64,000 nucleotides of DNA, taken from assembly GCA_963666035.2 (NCBI GenBank), contig CAXXJI010000004.1, forward strand, positions 1-64,000, given 5' to 3'. Numbering within the stretch: position 1 is the stretch's first letter; each line of letters starts with the position of its first letter. The position numbers and the translations under genes are program-made. The notes under the pieces were generated by a model. That model did no database searches and had not been told where the DNA came from. It was given only the letters and a program-made list of their open reading frames with translations. The DNA comes from CALMFG01 sp963666035. Its GTDB lineage: Bacteria; Bacillota; Clostridia; Christensenellales; CALMFG01. Shown here piece after piece: positions 44,068 to 52,626 of this stretch.

Positions 44068-44664
44068 TTAGGCCGCGGGATTGGATGTCCAACTCAGCGG
44101 CTGTTTTTTTGTCAGCATCTCGGTTAGGACATTTAAGCACATATGCACCGTATATGTAATATCGGTCATCATGGATCCCCATTCGCTGATATCGTTCTGT
44201 GCCAGCTTATATCTCTGGTTTTCATCCAGAATGTAGGCGGTAATGTCCCTGCCTTCCGCTTCATCAAAGGGGGCGGAGTTTCCGGCTGATATAAAGCATA
44301 AATGATCGGCGAATGATGCGAAGAATCGAGATAGACCGTTTTCGTAGCGGTAATGGGTCTTTGGGTTTTTGCCAGTCTTGTGGTTATGCATCAGACAAAA
44401 GGTGTCCGAAATAAAGTGCGATGTGATGCCAAGATAAAGCGACAGTTTTGCTTTCCCAAGATCGCGTTTTGAGATTCTTCTGATATATTTTTCGATGTGC
44501 CTTTTAGAATGCTTAACATGATGGGGTTGTACACGGTGGTAGGGATGTATATCCGGCGTGATAGACCCAAGCTTAAACCAAAATTGGTTCAGGTTTTGCC
44601 CGGTGGTACGTGCGAGGTGATCGATCAGAACGCCGGAGATATTCAAATGTGTTTTTAAATCCAT
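44068..44664 (-). CDS. Zinc-dependent phospholipase C-like protein
   Basis: Protein of 198 residues. MDLKTHLNISGVLIDHL, the FKLGSITPDIHPYHRVQPHH segment and YLGITSHFISDTFCLMHNH match the zinc-dependent phospholipase C family (H and D ligands in HxxIS, PDIxP and GxxxHxxxDxF patterns). No signal peptide is visible, unlike secreted clostridial phospholipases, so an intracellular enzyme of this fold is more likely. Substrate unknown. Convergent with the flippase gene. Confidence 0.78.
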   Translation of the reverse strand: MDLKTHLNISGVLIDHLARTTGQNLNQFWFKLGSITPDIHPYHRVQPHHVKHSKRHIEKYIRRISKRDLGKAKLSLYLGITSHFISDTFCLMHNHKTGKNPKTHYRYENGLSRFFASFADHLCFISAGNSAPFDEAEGRDITAYILDENQRYKLAQNDISEWGSMMTDITYTVHMCLNVLTEMLTKKQPLSWTSNPAA

Positions 44665-45032
44665 ACTTTTTTTGTATAATCCTTATTTCTTAAATTATCG
44701 TCATCGTCAATTTATCATGCCTTTGTGTAATTTGATAGACCAAAAGAATAAACGATTTTTAAACAATTTGTATACGTTTTGTAATGCCATTGTTTGGTAA
44801 AAGCTTGATCTGAGAAGTTTTTTAATATAGACAGCATAACAATGAAGCTTGAGAATTCCACAAGTTCTATGCAAAGGCAGGTCAGGATTTTGAGTTGACA
44901 AAAAGGGGGTAAGTATATAAAATGGAAATGCTATAGAGCTTTTGCTTGCAAGTGAGCGGGTTTCGTATAACCTTCTACAAGATGCAAGCGTCAATTATAT
45001 TATTATAGTTTTGTAGGAGGAAAGAAACAAAA
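44665..45032. other. Intergenic region upstream of tuf
   Basis: 368 bp. The left ~220 bp is AT-rich without recognisable genes or RNAs. The right part holds the tuf promoter (44895-44923) and a ~110-nt leader with a long-range stem GCTTGCA (44944-44950)/TGCAAGC (44983-44989) before the GTAGGAGGAAAG ribosome-binding site. Confidence 0.5.
44895..44923 (+). promoter_or_regulatory. Strong sigma-A type promoter for tuf
   Basis: Perfect TTGACA at 44895-44900, 17-bp spacer, TAAAAT at 44918-44923. Confidence 0.75.
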
Positions 45033-46244
45033 ATGGGAAAAGCGAAATTTGAAAGAACGAAACCGCATGTCAATATCGGAACCATCGGCCACGTAGACCA
45101 TGGTAAGACGACATTGACCGCCGCGATCACGAGCGTACTTTCCAAGTATGGACAGGCAACTGCCACGAAGTATGACGAAATTGACAAGGCGCCTGAAGAA
45201 AAGGAAAGAGGCATCACGATCAATACCGCGCACGTGGAATATGAAACAGAGACTCGCCACTACGCACACGTGGACTGCCCGGGCCATGCGGACTATGTTA
45301 AGAACATGATCACCGGTGCTGCCCAGATGGACGGCGCGATTCTGGTGGTCAGCGCGGCTGACGGCCCGATGCCCCAGACCCGTGAGCACATTCTGCTTGC
45401 GCGTCAGGTTGGCGTACCATACATCATTGTTTTCATGAACAAAACCGACCAGGTGGATGACCCCGAACTGCTTGAACTGGTTGAGATGGAAGTGAGAGAC
45501 CTTCTGTCCGAATACGAGTTTGATGGAGACAATATTCCGATCGTTAAAGGCAGTGCGCTGAAAGCTTTGGAAGCTTCACAGGGCGACAGCGACTTGAAGG
45601 AAAACCCGGATACCAAATGCATCTTCGAACTGATGGCCGCGGTGGACAGCTACATTCCGGAACCGGAACGTGCATCTGACAAACCGTTCCTGATGCCTGT
45701 TGAAGACGTATTCTCGATCACCGGCCGCGGCACCGTTGCCACCGGCAGAGTGGACAGAGGAACGATCAAAGTGGGCGAAGAAGTTGAAATCGTCGGCTTG
45801 ACCGAAGAGAGAAGAAAAGTGGTTGTAACCGGCGTTGAAATGTTCAGAAAACTTCTGGACCAGGCGATTGCAGGCGACAACATCGGTCTTCTGCTCCGCG
45901 GTGTGCAGCGTGACGAAATTGAAAGAGGTCAGGTTCTGGCGAAACCCGGAACCATCAATCCGCATACCCACTTTAAAGGTCAGGTATACGTACTGAAACA
46001 GGATGAAGGCGGCAGACATACACCGTTCTTCAACGGCTATCGTCCGCAGTTCTTCTTCAGAACTACCGACGTAACGGGCTCCATCGCTTTGCCGGAAGGC
46101 ACTGAGATGGTTATGCCTGGCGACAACGTGGTCATGGAGATCAAACTGATCACCCCGATCGCGATCGAAGAAGGCTTGCGCTTCGCGATTCGTGAAGGCG
46201 GCAGAACCGTTGGTTCGGGTGTTGTAACCAGCGTTATTGAATAG
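45033..46244 (+). CDS. tuf: Elongation factor Tu
   Basis: Protein of 403 residues. G1 GHVDHGKTTL, the switch I region (DEIDKAPEEKERGITINTAH), G3 DCPGHADY, G4 NKTD, then domains 2 and 3 (TVATGRVDRGTI; RTTDVTGSIALPEG). The protein delivers aminoacyl-tRNA to the ribosome. This copy is monocistronic with its own promoter and terminator rather than in the str operon after fusA. Codon use is visibly biased to C-ending and AGA codons, as expected for high expression. Confidence 0.98.
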   Translation: MGKAKFERTKPHVNIGTIGHVDHGKTTLTAAITSVLSKYGQATATKYDEIDKAPEEKERGITINTAHVEYETETRHYAHVDCPGHADYVKNMITGAAQMDGAILVVSAADGPMPQTREHILLARQVGVPYIIVFMNKTDQVDDPELLELVEMEVRDLLSEYEFDGDNIPIVKGSALKALEASQGDSDLKENPDTKCIFELMAAVDSYIPEPERASDKPFLMPVEDVFSITGRGTVATGRVDRGTIKVGEEVEIVGLTEERRKVVVTGVEMFRKLLDQAIAGDNIGLLLRGVQRDEIERGQVLAKPGTINPHTHFKGQVYVLKQDEGGRHTPFFNGYRPQFFFRTTDVTGSIALPEGTEMVMPGDNVVMEIKLITPIAIEEGLRFAIREGGRTVGSGVVTSVIE

Positions 46245-46257
46245 TTAAAACCAATCA

Positions 46258-46288
46258 AAGGCTATGGGAGACCATGGCCTTTTTTTAT
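46258..46288 (+). terminator. Intrinsic terminator after tuf
   Basis: AAGGCTATGG-GAGA-CCATGGCCTT (10-bp stem, one T-G) followed by a T tract. Confidence 0.9.
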
Positions 46289-46322
46289 ATAAATTCTTTA
46301 AACGAATGGAGGCGTTAAAACA

Positions 46323-46709
46323 ATGCGATTGAGCAAAGAAGAATTAATAAACTCCTATACCGGCATATGGCTGAAAAAAGACGCAAATCTCATAAAAAAA
46401 GTGTTCGCCAAAGACATTCGATATACCGAGTTTATGGGCAACGTCTATATAGGGCTTGAGCAATGCTTACACTGGTTTCGGGATTGGAGCAAGGTGGGGC
46501 GCGTGCTGAAATGGGATATTTTAAGTCAATATGATATCGGGAATACCATCATCGTTGAATGGTACTTTGAAAGTGAATACGAAAAAAACACCGATGGGTT
46601 CAACGGCGTTTCAGTGATTAAAATCAATAACCAAGGACTGATCGGGTCGGTGCGAGAGTATTACGCCAAATCAGAGTTGACGTATCCTTACGGGAGAATT
46701 AATTCTTAG
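46323..46709 (+). CDS. SnoaL/NTF2-like protein
   Basis: Protein of 128 residues with the cone-fold pattern of NTF2-like proteins: N-terminal helices (SKEELINSYTGIWLKKDAN), a short helix around AKDIRYTEFMGNVYIG, then WYFESEY and GVSVIKINNQGLIGSVREYY strands. Such domains serve as small enzymes or binding modules; no catalytic signature is certain. ATGGAGGCG precedes the start. Its 3' end overlaps the convergent hflX gene by 11 bp. Confidence 0.75.
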   Translation: MRLSKEELINSYTGIWLKKDANLIKKVFAKDIRYTEFMGNVYIGLEQCLHWFRDWSKVGRVLKWDILSQYDIGNTIIVEWYFESEYEKNTDGFNGVSVIKINNQGLIGSVREYYAKSELTYPYGRINS

Positions 46710-48459
46710 CGGACAGCATCGCCATCACTTTTTTTTGATGCTCCGATCGGATAAACGCGGAGACAAGCGTTCCTTCGTCCAGATAGGACACCTCGGGGTT
46801 CTCGCAAGTCTTTTGGATATAATTCAGCACATCACCGCGGGTATAAGGTATTATGATTTCCATTCTGACCAACGCGGGTTTTAACCGGCGTTCGATTTCA
46901 ACCAAAAGATCGGTGATACCGGTATTTTTCAAAGCTGAGATATGGATTCTGCCGGTATCAAGAACGGGATCAAAGTCAATCGCGTCCGCCTTGTTATACA
47001 CTTCCAAAATGTTTTCTTCTGAAACACCCAAAGAAAACAGCACATCCCTTACCACAGATCGCTGGTCAAGAAAATTTGGGTCGGATGCGTCAATGACGTT
47101 TAAGACCAGATCGGCCAGCGCCGTCTCCTCAAGGGTGGCTCTAAAAGCCGCAATCAGATCGTGCGGCAGTTTATCGATAAACCCGACGGTATCTGAGAAC
47201 AAAACGGTTTGGCCGGAAGGCATCTTGACTTTTCGCGTGACGGGATCCAGCGTGGCAAACAATTTATCTTCGACGAGAACATCGGCGCCTGACAAAAGAT
47301 TGAGTAAAGTCGATTTACCGGCGTTGGTGTAGCCCGCAAGGGCAACGACAGGAAGGCCGCTTTTTTCGCGCGCTTGCCTGCGAATCACGCGCTGTGATTT
47401 CAGCTTGTCAATTTCGCCAGACAGATCGTGGATCCGGCGGTCAATACGTCTCCGGCTGGTCTCCAGCTTGCTTTCGCCCGGGCCTCGGGTGCCGATGCCG
47501 CCGCCAAGGCGGGAAAGACCAGCGCTTTGCCCGGCGAGCTGTGAGAGGCCGTATTTCAGCTGTGCCAGCTCCACCTGTAGCACCCCTTCTTTGGTGTTGG
47601 CGTGAGAAGCAAAGATATCCAATATCAGCGTGGTGCGATCGACCACCTTGACAAACAGCGTTTCTTCTAGCGTCACCTGTTCGGTAGTGGACAGCTCGTC
47701 ATTGACGATTACCATATCGGCGTTGTTGGCGTTTAAAAGTAGATTGAGAGCGGAGAGGTTACCTTTCCCGATGTAGTATTTTCTGTCCCGCTGCGGCCTT
47801 GTCTTGGTCACAGTGTCAATCACATCCGCACCTGCAGTCTCTGCCAGCCTTTTCAGCTCCAACATCGATGCTTCGGAGGCGTTCAGGCCCACCAGTACGG
47901 CGGTTTCGGTCGCACCCTTGGTTTCTGTCAGGCTGACGGCGCGCCTCACCCGTTCGGTGGCGGACTGGATTTCGCCCATCAAGCCGCGAAGCGGGATTTC
48001 ACCCAGCCGAAATGGCCCAAGGTGTTTGGGGATTTTCAGGCTTTCGCCAATCACTGACACGCCAAGGCCGGTGACACGTCCATTGGCATTGATCCCGATA
48101 GCGGCCATGGCATCCAGCCGCGAAGATAGAAGCGTTCCGATATCTACCGAAGAAAGTTCGGGCGATCCGCCCGGATGGGTGTGGATGCACCGGATACCAG
48201 AAAGACCCGACGTACCGCGCCGAACACGTAAATATGGCAGAGGAATGTCGTTTGAAGAGCCGATGGAGACATCATGCACCTTCCCCTGACGAGAGAGATA
48301 GACGGATATTTCGCGGTTGATTTGATAAGAAAAACCCGCAAGAGCAAATAAAAGTTCATATGAAATAAATGCATCGCCGGGCACCAGCAATTCATAGATT
48401 TTTTCTATTTCATCCAGCAAAGTTTGTTTGATGCCGCTTATATTTCCGTTGACTTTCAT
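46699..48459 (-). CDS. hflX: GTPase HflX with N-terminal JAMM-like domain
   Basis: Protein of 586 residues. Residues ~185-360 are the HflX N-terminal region (LVGLNASEASMLELKRLAET, KYYIGKGNLSAL, RTTLILDIFASHA, GPGESKLETSRRRI). The G domain has G1 AGYTNAGKSTLLNLLSG, G3 FSDTVGFI and NKAD. HflX splits stalled or 100S ribosomes. The first ~180 residues are an extra domain also found in clostridial HflX; it contains HTHPGGSPELSSVD, a full JAMM signature (H-x-H-x7-S-x2-D), preceded by a possible Glu ligand in NREISVYL. TTGGAGC precedes the ATG. Family certain; N-domain activity unknown. Confidence 0.93.
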   Translation of the reverse strand: MKVNGNISGIKQTLLDEIEKIYELLVPGDAFISYELLFALAGFSYQINREISVYLSRQGKVHDVSIGSSNDIPLPYLRVRRGTSGLSGIRCIHTHPGGSPELSSVDIGTLLSSRLDAMAAIGINANGRVTGLGVSVIGESLKIPKHLGPFRLGEIPLRGLMGEIQSATERVRRAVSLTETKGATETAVLVGLNASEASMLELKRLAETAGADVIDTVTKTRPQRDRKYYIGKGNLSALNLLLNANNADMVIVNDELSTTEQVTLEETLFVKVVDRTTLILDIFASHANTKEGVLQVELAQLKYGLSQLAGQSAGLSRLGGGIGTRGPGESKLETSRRRIDRRIHDLSGEIDKLKSQRVIRRQAREKSGLPVVALAGYTNAGKSTLLNLLSGADVLVEDKLFATLDPVTRKVKMPSGQTVLFSDTVGFIDKLPHDLIAAFRATLEETALADLVLNVIDASDPNFLDQRSVVRDVLFSLGVSEENILEVYNKADAIDFDPVLDTGRIHISALKNTGITDLLVEIERRLKPALVRMEIIIPYTRGDVLNYIQKTCENPEVSYLDEGTLVSAFIRSEHQKKVMAMLSAKN

Positions 48460-48524
48460 CGTGCCTGCTCCAAAGGTAAATCGTTGATGACTAGTTTAAT
48501 GCATTGATCTGAAAAATGCAAAAC

Positions 48525-48549
48525 AAAAAATGCCGGGAAGGCATTTTTT
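48525..48549 (-). terminator. Intrinsic terminator after the coiled-coil membrane protein gene
   Basis: AAAAAATGCC-GGGAA-GGCATTTTTT; it separates the coiled-coil gene from hflX on the minus strand and can act in either direction. Confidence 0.75.
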
Positions 48550-48568
48550 GTTATTATCAATTCATAGC

Positions 48569-50620
48569 TTAGTAGTCTAAATCATCCTGATAGTCTTTCC
48601 GCAGCTTGATAAGTCCTTTCTTACTGTCTCCGCGGATATCTTTCATCTGCTCTTGAATCACATCTGCAGCTTTTTCAGCTGCTTTTTCAGCTGCATCCAT
48701 CTGATTTTCAGCTTCGTCCATTTCGTCAACCAGTGTGTAATATGCATCGGTTCGTCCGTTTTCATGTCTTTCAGCGGTTGCGTTGTATTTTGCGGTATCA
48801 TATGCTGTTTTGGCTTTATCATACTCGCTGAACTGCTGGTCTTTTTCTTTGGAAAGCGCAATGTATTGTTGCTGCAGTTTCAAAAACTCGGTGCGGGTTG
48901 CAAGACCTCTGGCATAAACGCGAACCGAAGCTGTGATTTCATCTGGTACTGAAATGGCGGCAATACGCGTTTCCAGTTCCTGATTGGTAGCCAGCGCAGC
49001 ATCAGTGGTACCTTGACTTCTATGCGTCAAGATAGTTTCGTTGGTTTCCTTCGCCAGCTTTGGATAGAAACTTGATTTTTCAAAGTCGAGGCATTTTTGT
49101 TCAACTTTGTTAGATTCTTTAACGATGTCCTCAAGTTCCACCATATCCGTATAGAACTTCAAAGAACCTTCCGGCAATACACCGCCCGCGAGGAAAGAGA
49201 AGTCTTTTTTGCCGATCACTTGTGCGTAGTCGATATTGTTATTGAGCACCGTAAGTTGTTTATGAACCGCCACGACTTCTTTCATCTCGTTTAAATAGTC
49301 ACCGACTTTATCCTCTAATGAGTCAGAGGAATGGGTGTTCATATTTGCGGCGTCATTGATGATCGCTTCTGCGCCGTCCAATCCACCGCGTATGGTCACT
49401 AGCTCGTTGACATAAGCAATGACCAATTGGATGTAGGTTTGATTGGCTGTCAGCTTTTCACGGAAAGCGGCTTTGTGCGCGGGCAGGCCGGCAGGTAAAT
49501 CGAATTGATCAAAACTGTTAATCAGCTGATCGATCTGTATACTTAGATTGTTGAGTTCGGTGACCAGACTGTCCAACGATGTGCTGGAATGGTATGTGGT
49601 ATCTACAGTTTCCGTAAATGCCATGTTGGCGTCCACAATCGCCTGAAGTTGATCCACAGAATCCTGAAGTGCCGACGCTTTCTCGGAAATTGCATTTAAG
49701 CCAAGGCTGTCGGGGGTTTCTTTATCCAATACCCAAAAATAGGTTTTATTCAGCTTTTGCAGCTGCTCTTCCACCACCGGCATATCTTCTAAAATCTGCT
49801 GGTAAACCGATAACCCGCCTTCAAGGTCGCTTGCGTTTTCAACGGGGCCGCCTTCCAAACGCAGGTCGAAACCCTCCAAACCGCTTTTCAGATCACCGAC
49901 TTTTTCATTGTAATAACCGGAGTCAAGATAGATATTGGTACCGCAGAACGTGATAATCGCTGTGGCAGCTACGCAAATGGCCAGCGCGATTAGAAAACCT
50001 TTTACAGGCATGATGTTGGAACTCGCCACTTCACTTTGTCTGCCTTTAGCTATATCAATTTTATTTTTTGCGGCTTCAATGCGCTGTTTTGCATTCTTTA
50101 GAAAACGATAATCCGCTTTTTCTTGCGGGGTTAGCGACAGCATAAAGAGACGCTCCTGCATTTTAAACTCAGCATCCACCACTTTTTTTGCCTGCAAATC
50201 CGCTTTGGCCTGCTTTTTGGTTTGAGCAGCGTCTATTTTGTCCTGCTCGGCTTTTTGCTTGGCTGCCAGCTTAGCGTCCGCCAGCTTCTGCTGCGCTTCC
50301 ATTCTTTTGGCGGGCGGCAGGGAAGACATCAAACGCTTTTCTGCTTTTGCGCGTTCAGCGTCTTTTTTCTTGGCGGCTTTGTTTCGCTGAGCCACCATTT
50401 TCTGTTTTTTCTTTATCTTTGCACTTTCCCGTGCTGCTTCGGTCTCCAGCTTTTTGAGCAGAAGTTTAAGGTGCATCGGGCTTTCGATTTCGCCGTATTC
50501 GGTCAAAACTTCTTGCCAGAAGTCAATATCGCTTTCAAAGACGGGTTCGTTATCTAAAACTTCATTCTTGGTAACGTCCAATGTTTCTTCCAGCGGATTT
50601 TTTCTCTCTTTTTTTGCCAT
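48569..50620 (-). CDS. Large coiled-coil membrane protein, unknown function
   Basis: The ATG at 50620 follows GGAGAGAG. The protein is 683 residues. Residues ~60-185 are a highly charged Lys/Ala/Glu helix (KKKDAERAKAEKRLMSSLPP; KQKAEQDKIDAAQTKKQAKA). One membrane segment is near 205-225 (GFLIALAICVAATAIITFC). A long extracytoplasmic helical region with heptad-like spacing and several Leu/Val-rich helices follows, ending in another charged helix. Tandem LTVLNN and QTYIQLVIAYVNEL segments are typical of elongated bundles. No named domain is recognised. It could tether cytoplasmic and wall-side components. Confidence 0.65.
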   Translation of the reverse strand: MAKKERKNPLEETLDVTKNEVLDNEPVFESDIDFWQEVLTEYGEIESPMHLKLLLKKLETEAARESAKIKKKQKMVAQRNKAAKKKDAERAKAEKRLMSSLPPAKRMEAQQKLADAKLAAKQKAEQDKIDAAQTKKQAKADLQAKKVVDAEFKMQERLFMLSLTPQEKADYRFLKNAKQRIEAAKNKIDIAKGRQSEVASSNIMPVKGFLIALAICVAATAIITFCGTNIYLDSGYYNEKVGDLKSGLEGFDLRLEGGPVENASDLEGGLSVYQQILEDMPVVEEQLQKLNKTYFWVLDKETPDSLGLNAISEKASALQDSVDQLQAIVDANMAFTETVDTTYHSSTSLDSLVTELNNLSIQIDQLINSFDQFDLPAGLPAHKAAFREKLTANQTYIQLVIAYVNELVTIRGGLDGAEAIINDAANMNTHSSDSLEDKVGDYLNEMKEVVAVHKQLTVLNNNIDYAQVIGKKDFSFLAGGVLPEGSLKFYTDMVELEDIVKESNKVEQKCLDFEKSSFYPKLAKETNETILTHRSQGTTDAALATNQELETRIAAISVPDEITASVRVYARGLATRTEFLKLQQQYIALSKEKDQQFSEYDKAKTAYDTAKYNATAERHENGRTDAYYTLVDEMDEAENQMDAAEKAAEKAADVIQEQMKDIRGDSKKGLIKLRKDYQDDLDY

Positions 50621-50777
50621 CAATCTCTCTCCGGTGTTCTCTTTTTTTTAAGACTGGAACATATCCAGCAAATCAATCGTTATTCTAACATTTCTATTAC
50701 GATTTATCAATTTTTTGTCCAAATTGTTTACAGGTTAGTAAAAACAATTTATGGTAATCATCCCTGATGAAGGTGAC

Positions 50778-50806
50778 TGGACGAAAGCATAAAGGTATGC
50801 TATAAT
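50778..50806 (+). promoter_or_regulatory. Probable promoter for the Ca/Na antiporter gene
   Basis: TGGACG at 50778-50783, 17-bp spacer, perfect TATAAT at 50801-50806. Confidence 0.5.
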
Positions 50807-50859
50807 CCTTCGATGCAAGGCGGATTGATATTATCTAAAAGTAACGGAGAAGAGAAATT

Positions 50860-51873
50860 ATGAGTATTTGGGTTTTGGTTTTGTTTGCGCTGGGATTTGT
50901 CCTCATCATCAAAGGCGGGGACTGGTTTGTGGAAGCGGCCGTTTGGATTGCCGAGGTAACGCATATTCCGAAAATTCTGATCGGTGCCACCATTGTCTCG
51001 CTGGCAACAACATTGCCCGAATTGTTTGTATCACTTTTTGCTGTATTGGATGGCTCGGTGGGGCTTGGCATCGGCAATGCGATCGGGTCCATTGTCTGCA
51101 ACACGGGGTTGATACTGGCCATCGCGCTGATGGTCTCTCCGCCGCCCATCAAAAAGCATATTGTGCTGACCAAAGGTCTGATACTGCTGACGGCGGTTGC
51201 TGCATTGGTTGCCACAGCATGGGATGGGACGATTAAGCCATTTGAGAGTTTGTACCTATTTGGTATTCTCGTGCTCTTTGTTCTATACAATATCAAAAGT
51301 GTTAAAAAATCAAAAAAAACAGCTCAGGATGAACTATTAGAAGATCAAAAAGAAATACGGCATATTGATACGGACCGCAGAAGCGTGATCGTTAATATGC
51401 TTAAATTCATTTTCGGCGCTGGAGCGATTATTCTCGGAGCAAGCTTATTGGTGAACAATGGCGTGATTATAGCGGGCTATTTGGGCATTAGTGAGACGGT
51501 CATTGGATTGACTGTGGTGGCATTGGGCACATCGTTGCCCGAACTCGTCACCACCATCACATCCCTTGTTAAAAAGCATGGGGAGATGGGTGTCGGCAAT
51601 ATTCTGGGGGCGAATATACTGAATATCGTCATGGTCTTAAGTACTTGTGCCGCCAGTTCCAAAAGCGGACTGGTACTGCCGCCCGAAACCACACCGCTTG
51701 CGCTTTTCAGTCGTCCGAGAACACTATCCTTTGATGTGCCGGTGGCTTTATTGATGCTGGTGGTGCTTCTTCTTCCGCTGCTGCTCAGCAAACGCGGTGT
51801 GCTGAAGCGTTGGCAGGGTTTTACTATGATCGGTATCTATGCTTTATATATTGTGAGTATGGTTGCGCTGTAG
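50860..51873 (+). CDS. Calcium/sodium antiporter (CaCA family)
   Basis: Protein of 337 residues with about ten membrane segments in two homologous halves. The alpha-repeats are visible: IGATIVSLATTLPELFVSLF with GIGNAIGSIVCNTGL in the first half, and IGLTVVALGTSLPELVTTIT with GVGNILGANILNIV in the second. The acidic residue in each S-L-P-E/T-L-P-E motif is the cation ligand. A cytoplasmic loop of ~45 residues separates the halves. GGAGAAGAG precedes the ATG. Exchanges Na+ or H+ for Ca2+ by family. Confidence 0.9.
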   Translation: MSIWVLVLFALGFVLIIKGGDWFVEAAVWIAEVTHIPKILIGATIVSLATTLPELFVSLFAVLDGSVGLGIGNAIGSIVCNTGLILAIALMVSPPPIKKHIVLTKGLILLTAVAALVATAWDGTIKPFESLYLFGILVLFVLYNIKSVKKSKKTAQDELLEDQKEIRHIDTDRRSVIVNMLKFIFGAGAIILGASLLVNNGVIIAGYLGISETVIGLTVVALGTSLPELVTTITSLVKKHGEMGVGNILGANILNIVMVLSTCAASSKSGLVLPPETTPLALFSRPRTLSFDVPVALLMLVVLLLPLLLSKRGVLKRWQGFTMIGIYALYIVSMVAL

Positions 51874-51898
51874 AAGCGCATTAAACATCAACATAGCA

Positions 51899-51944
51899 AT
51901 ACGGCCAAAAGCGAAGGGGAGTACGCTATTGGCCGTATTTTTCT
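51899..51944. terminator. Bidirectional terminator between antiporter and XRE regulator genes
   Basis: AATACGGCCAAAAGCG pairs with CGCTATTGGCCGTATT around a 9-nt loop and is followed by a T tract; it overlaps the last codons of the regulator on the minus strand. Confidence 0.8.
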
Positions 51945-52255
51945 ATGATATAGTCCTTAAAGTCGGAAAATTCTCTTTCCATCGACTTTAGCAGGTCTAT
52001 TTTTTTTAGGGTGGGATTGTTTTTGAGTTTATGGGCGTTTTCTGAGGGCTCATTGATGACGAGCAGTTCCAAAACACTGATTTTAAGCCCATCGCAAATT
52101 GCCACAACGGTATCCATGGTCGGCGATTTTTCGCCTTTTTCAATGTAGGACAAAGTGGATTGTGCGATTCCGGCTTTTTTGGCCAGAGCGCCTTGAGATA
52201 GCTTGGCGCGTTCCCGCGCTGTTTTAATCTGCCCACCAATATTCTTAAAATTCAT
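51926..52255 (-). CDS. XRE-family HTH regulator
   Basis: The ATG at 52255 follows TTGGAGG; an upstream in-frame TTG is less likely. The protein is 109 residues: HTH domain KTARERAKLSQGALAKKAGI and QSTLSYIEKGEKSPTMDTVV (residues ~10-65), then a ~40-residue C-terminal region with charged helices (KKIDLLKSMEREFSDFKDYI). Typical of phage/ICE-type repressors and SinR-like regulators. It is divergent from a small Cys-rich protein and an ArpU-like gene. The AGTGAT boxes in the shared region are its likely operators. Confidence 0.88.
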   Translation of the reverse strand: MNFKNIGGQIKTARERAKLSQGALAKKAGIAQSTLSYIEKGEKSPTMDTVVAICDGLKISVLELLVINEPSENAHKLKNNPTLKKIDLLKSMEREFSDFKDYIIEKYGQ

Positions 52256-52278
52256 TTGAACCTCCAAATCAATAAATC

Positions 52279-52359
52279 ATCACTATAGTTATTAAAACGA
52301 TCATAAGAGTGATTGACTACCAAATCGATAAAGTGATAATATTTAATCGTTAAAGTGAT
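52279..52359. promoter_or_regulatory. Repeated AGTGAT operator-like boxes over a promoter
   Basis: AGTGAT occurs at 52308-52313, 52332-52337 and 52354-52359, with an inverted copy (ATCACT) at 52279-52284. A plus-strand promoter TTGACT (52313-52318), 16 bp, GATAAT (52335-52340) overlaps two of the boxes. The array lies between the XRE regulator and the divergent small genes and suits cooperative repressor binding. Confidence 0.55.
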
Positions 52360-52399
52360 TGTAGCACATTTTCAACAAAAAGAAAAGAGGTTTTTTACA

Positions 52400-52591
52400 T
52401 TGGAAACAAATTTAATCAATTTGCCTGATGAGCGATGTGAAAGCTGTGGGGGAGTCATTCAGGATGGTGACTTGGTTTATGACAGTGGACAGGTTTTTAT
52501 TCATGACGAATGCTTTTATGATTATATCCGTACGTTTATTTTGGAGAACGGATGGCGGCATTATGTTTACGGTGATGAAGAAATGGATTAA
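52400..52591 (+). CDS. Small Cys/His protein in a phage-like context
   Basis: The TTG at 52400 has AGAGG nine bases upstream; in-frame sequence before it has no ribosome-binding site. The protein is 63 residues: ETNLINLPDERCESCGGVIQ, then FIHDECFYDYIRTF. The C-x-x-C...H-x-x-x-C arrangement suggests one zinc site, and the C-terminus is acidic. It resembles small phage-encoded zinc proteins but is not assigned to a family. Followed 35 bp later by the ArpU-like gene. Confidence 0.6.
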   Translation: METNLINLPDERCESCGGVIQDGDLVYDSGQVFIHDECFYDYIRTFILENGWRHYVYGDEEMD

Positions 52592-52626
52592 AAATAAAAA
52601 ATATAGAATGATTAGGAGTGACGAGC

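Noticed and set aside
44665..44890. tRNA or small RNA before tuf
   Set aside because: No cloverleaf, no TTCGA-type T-loop, and no stable conserved fold recognised.
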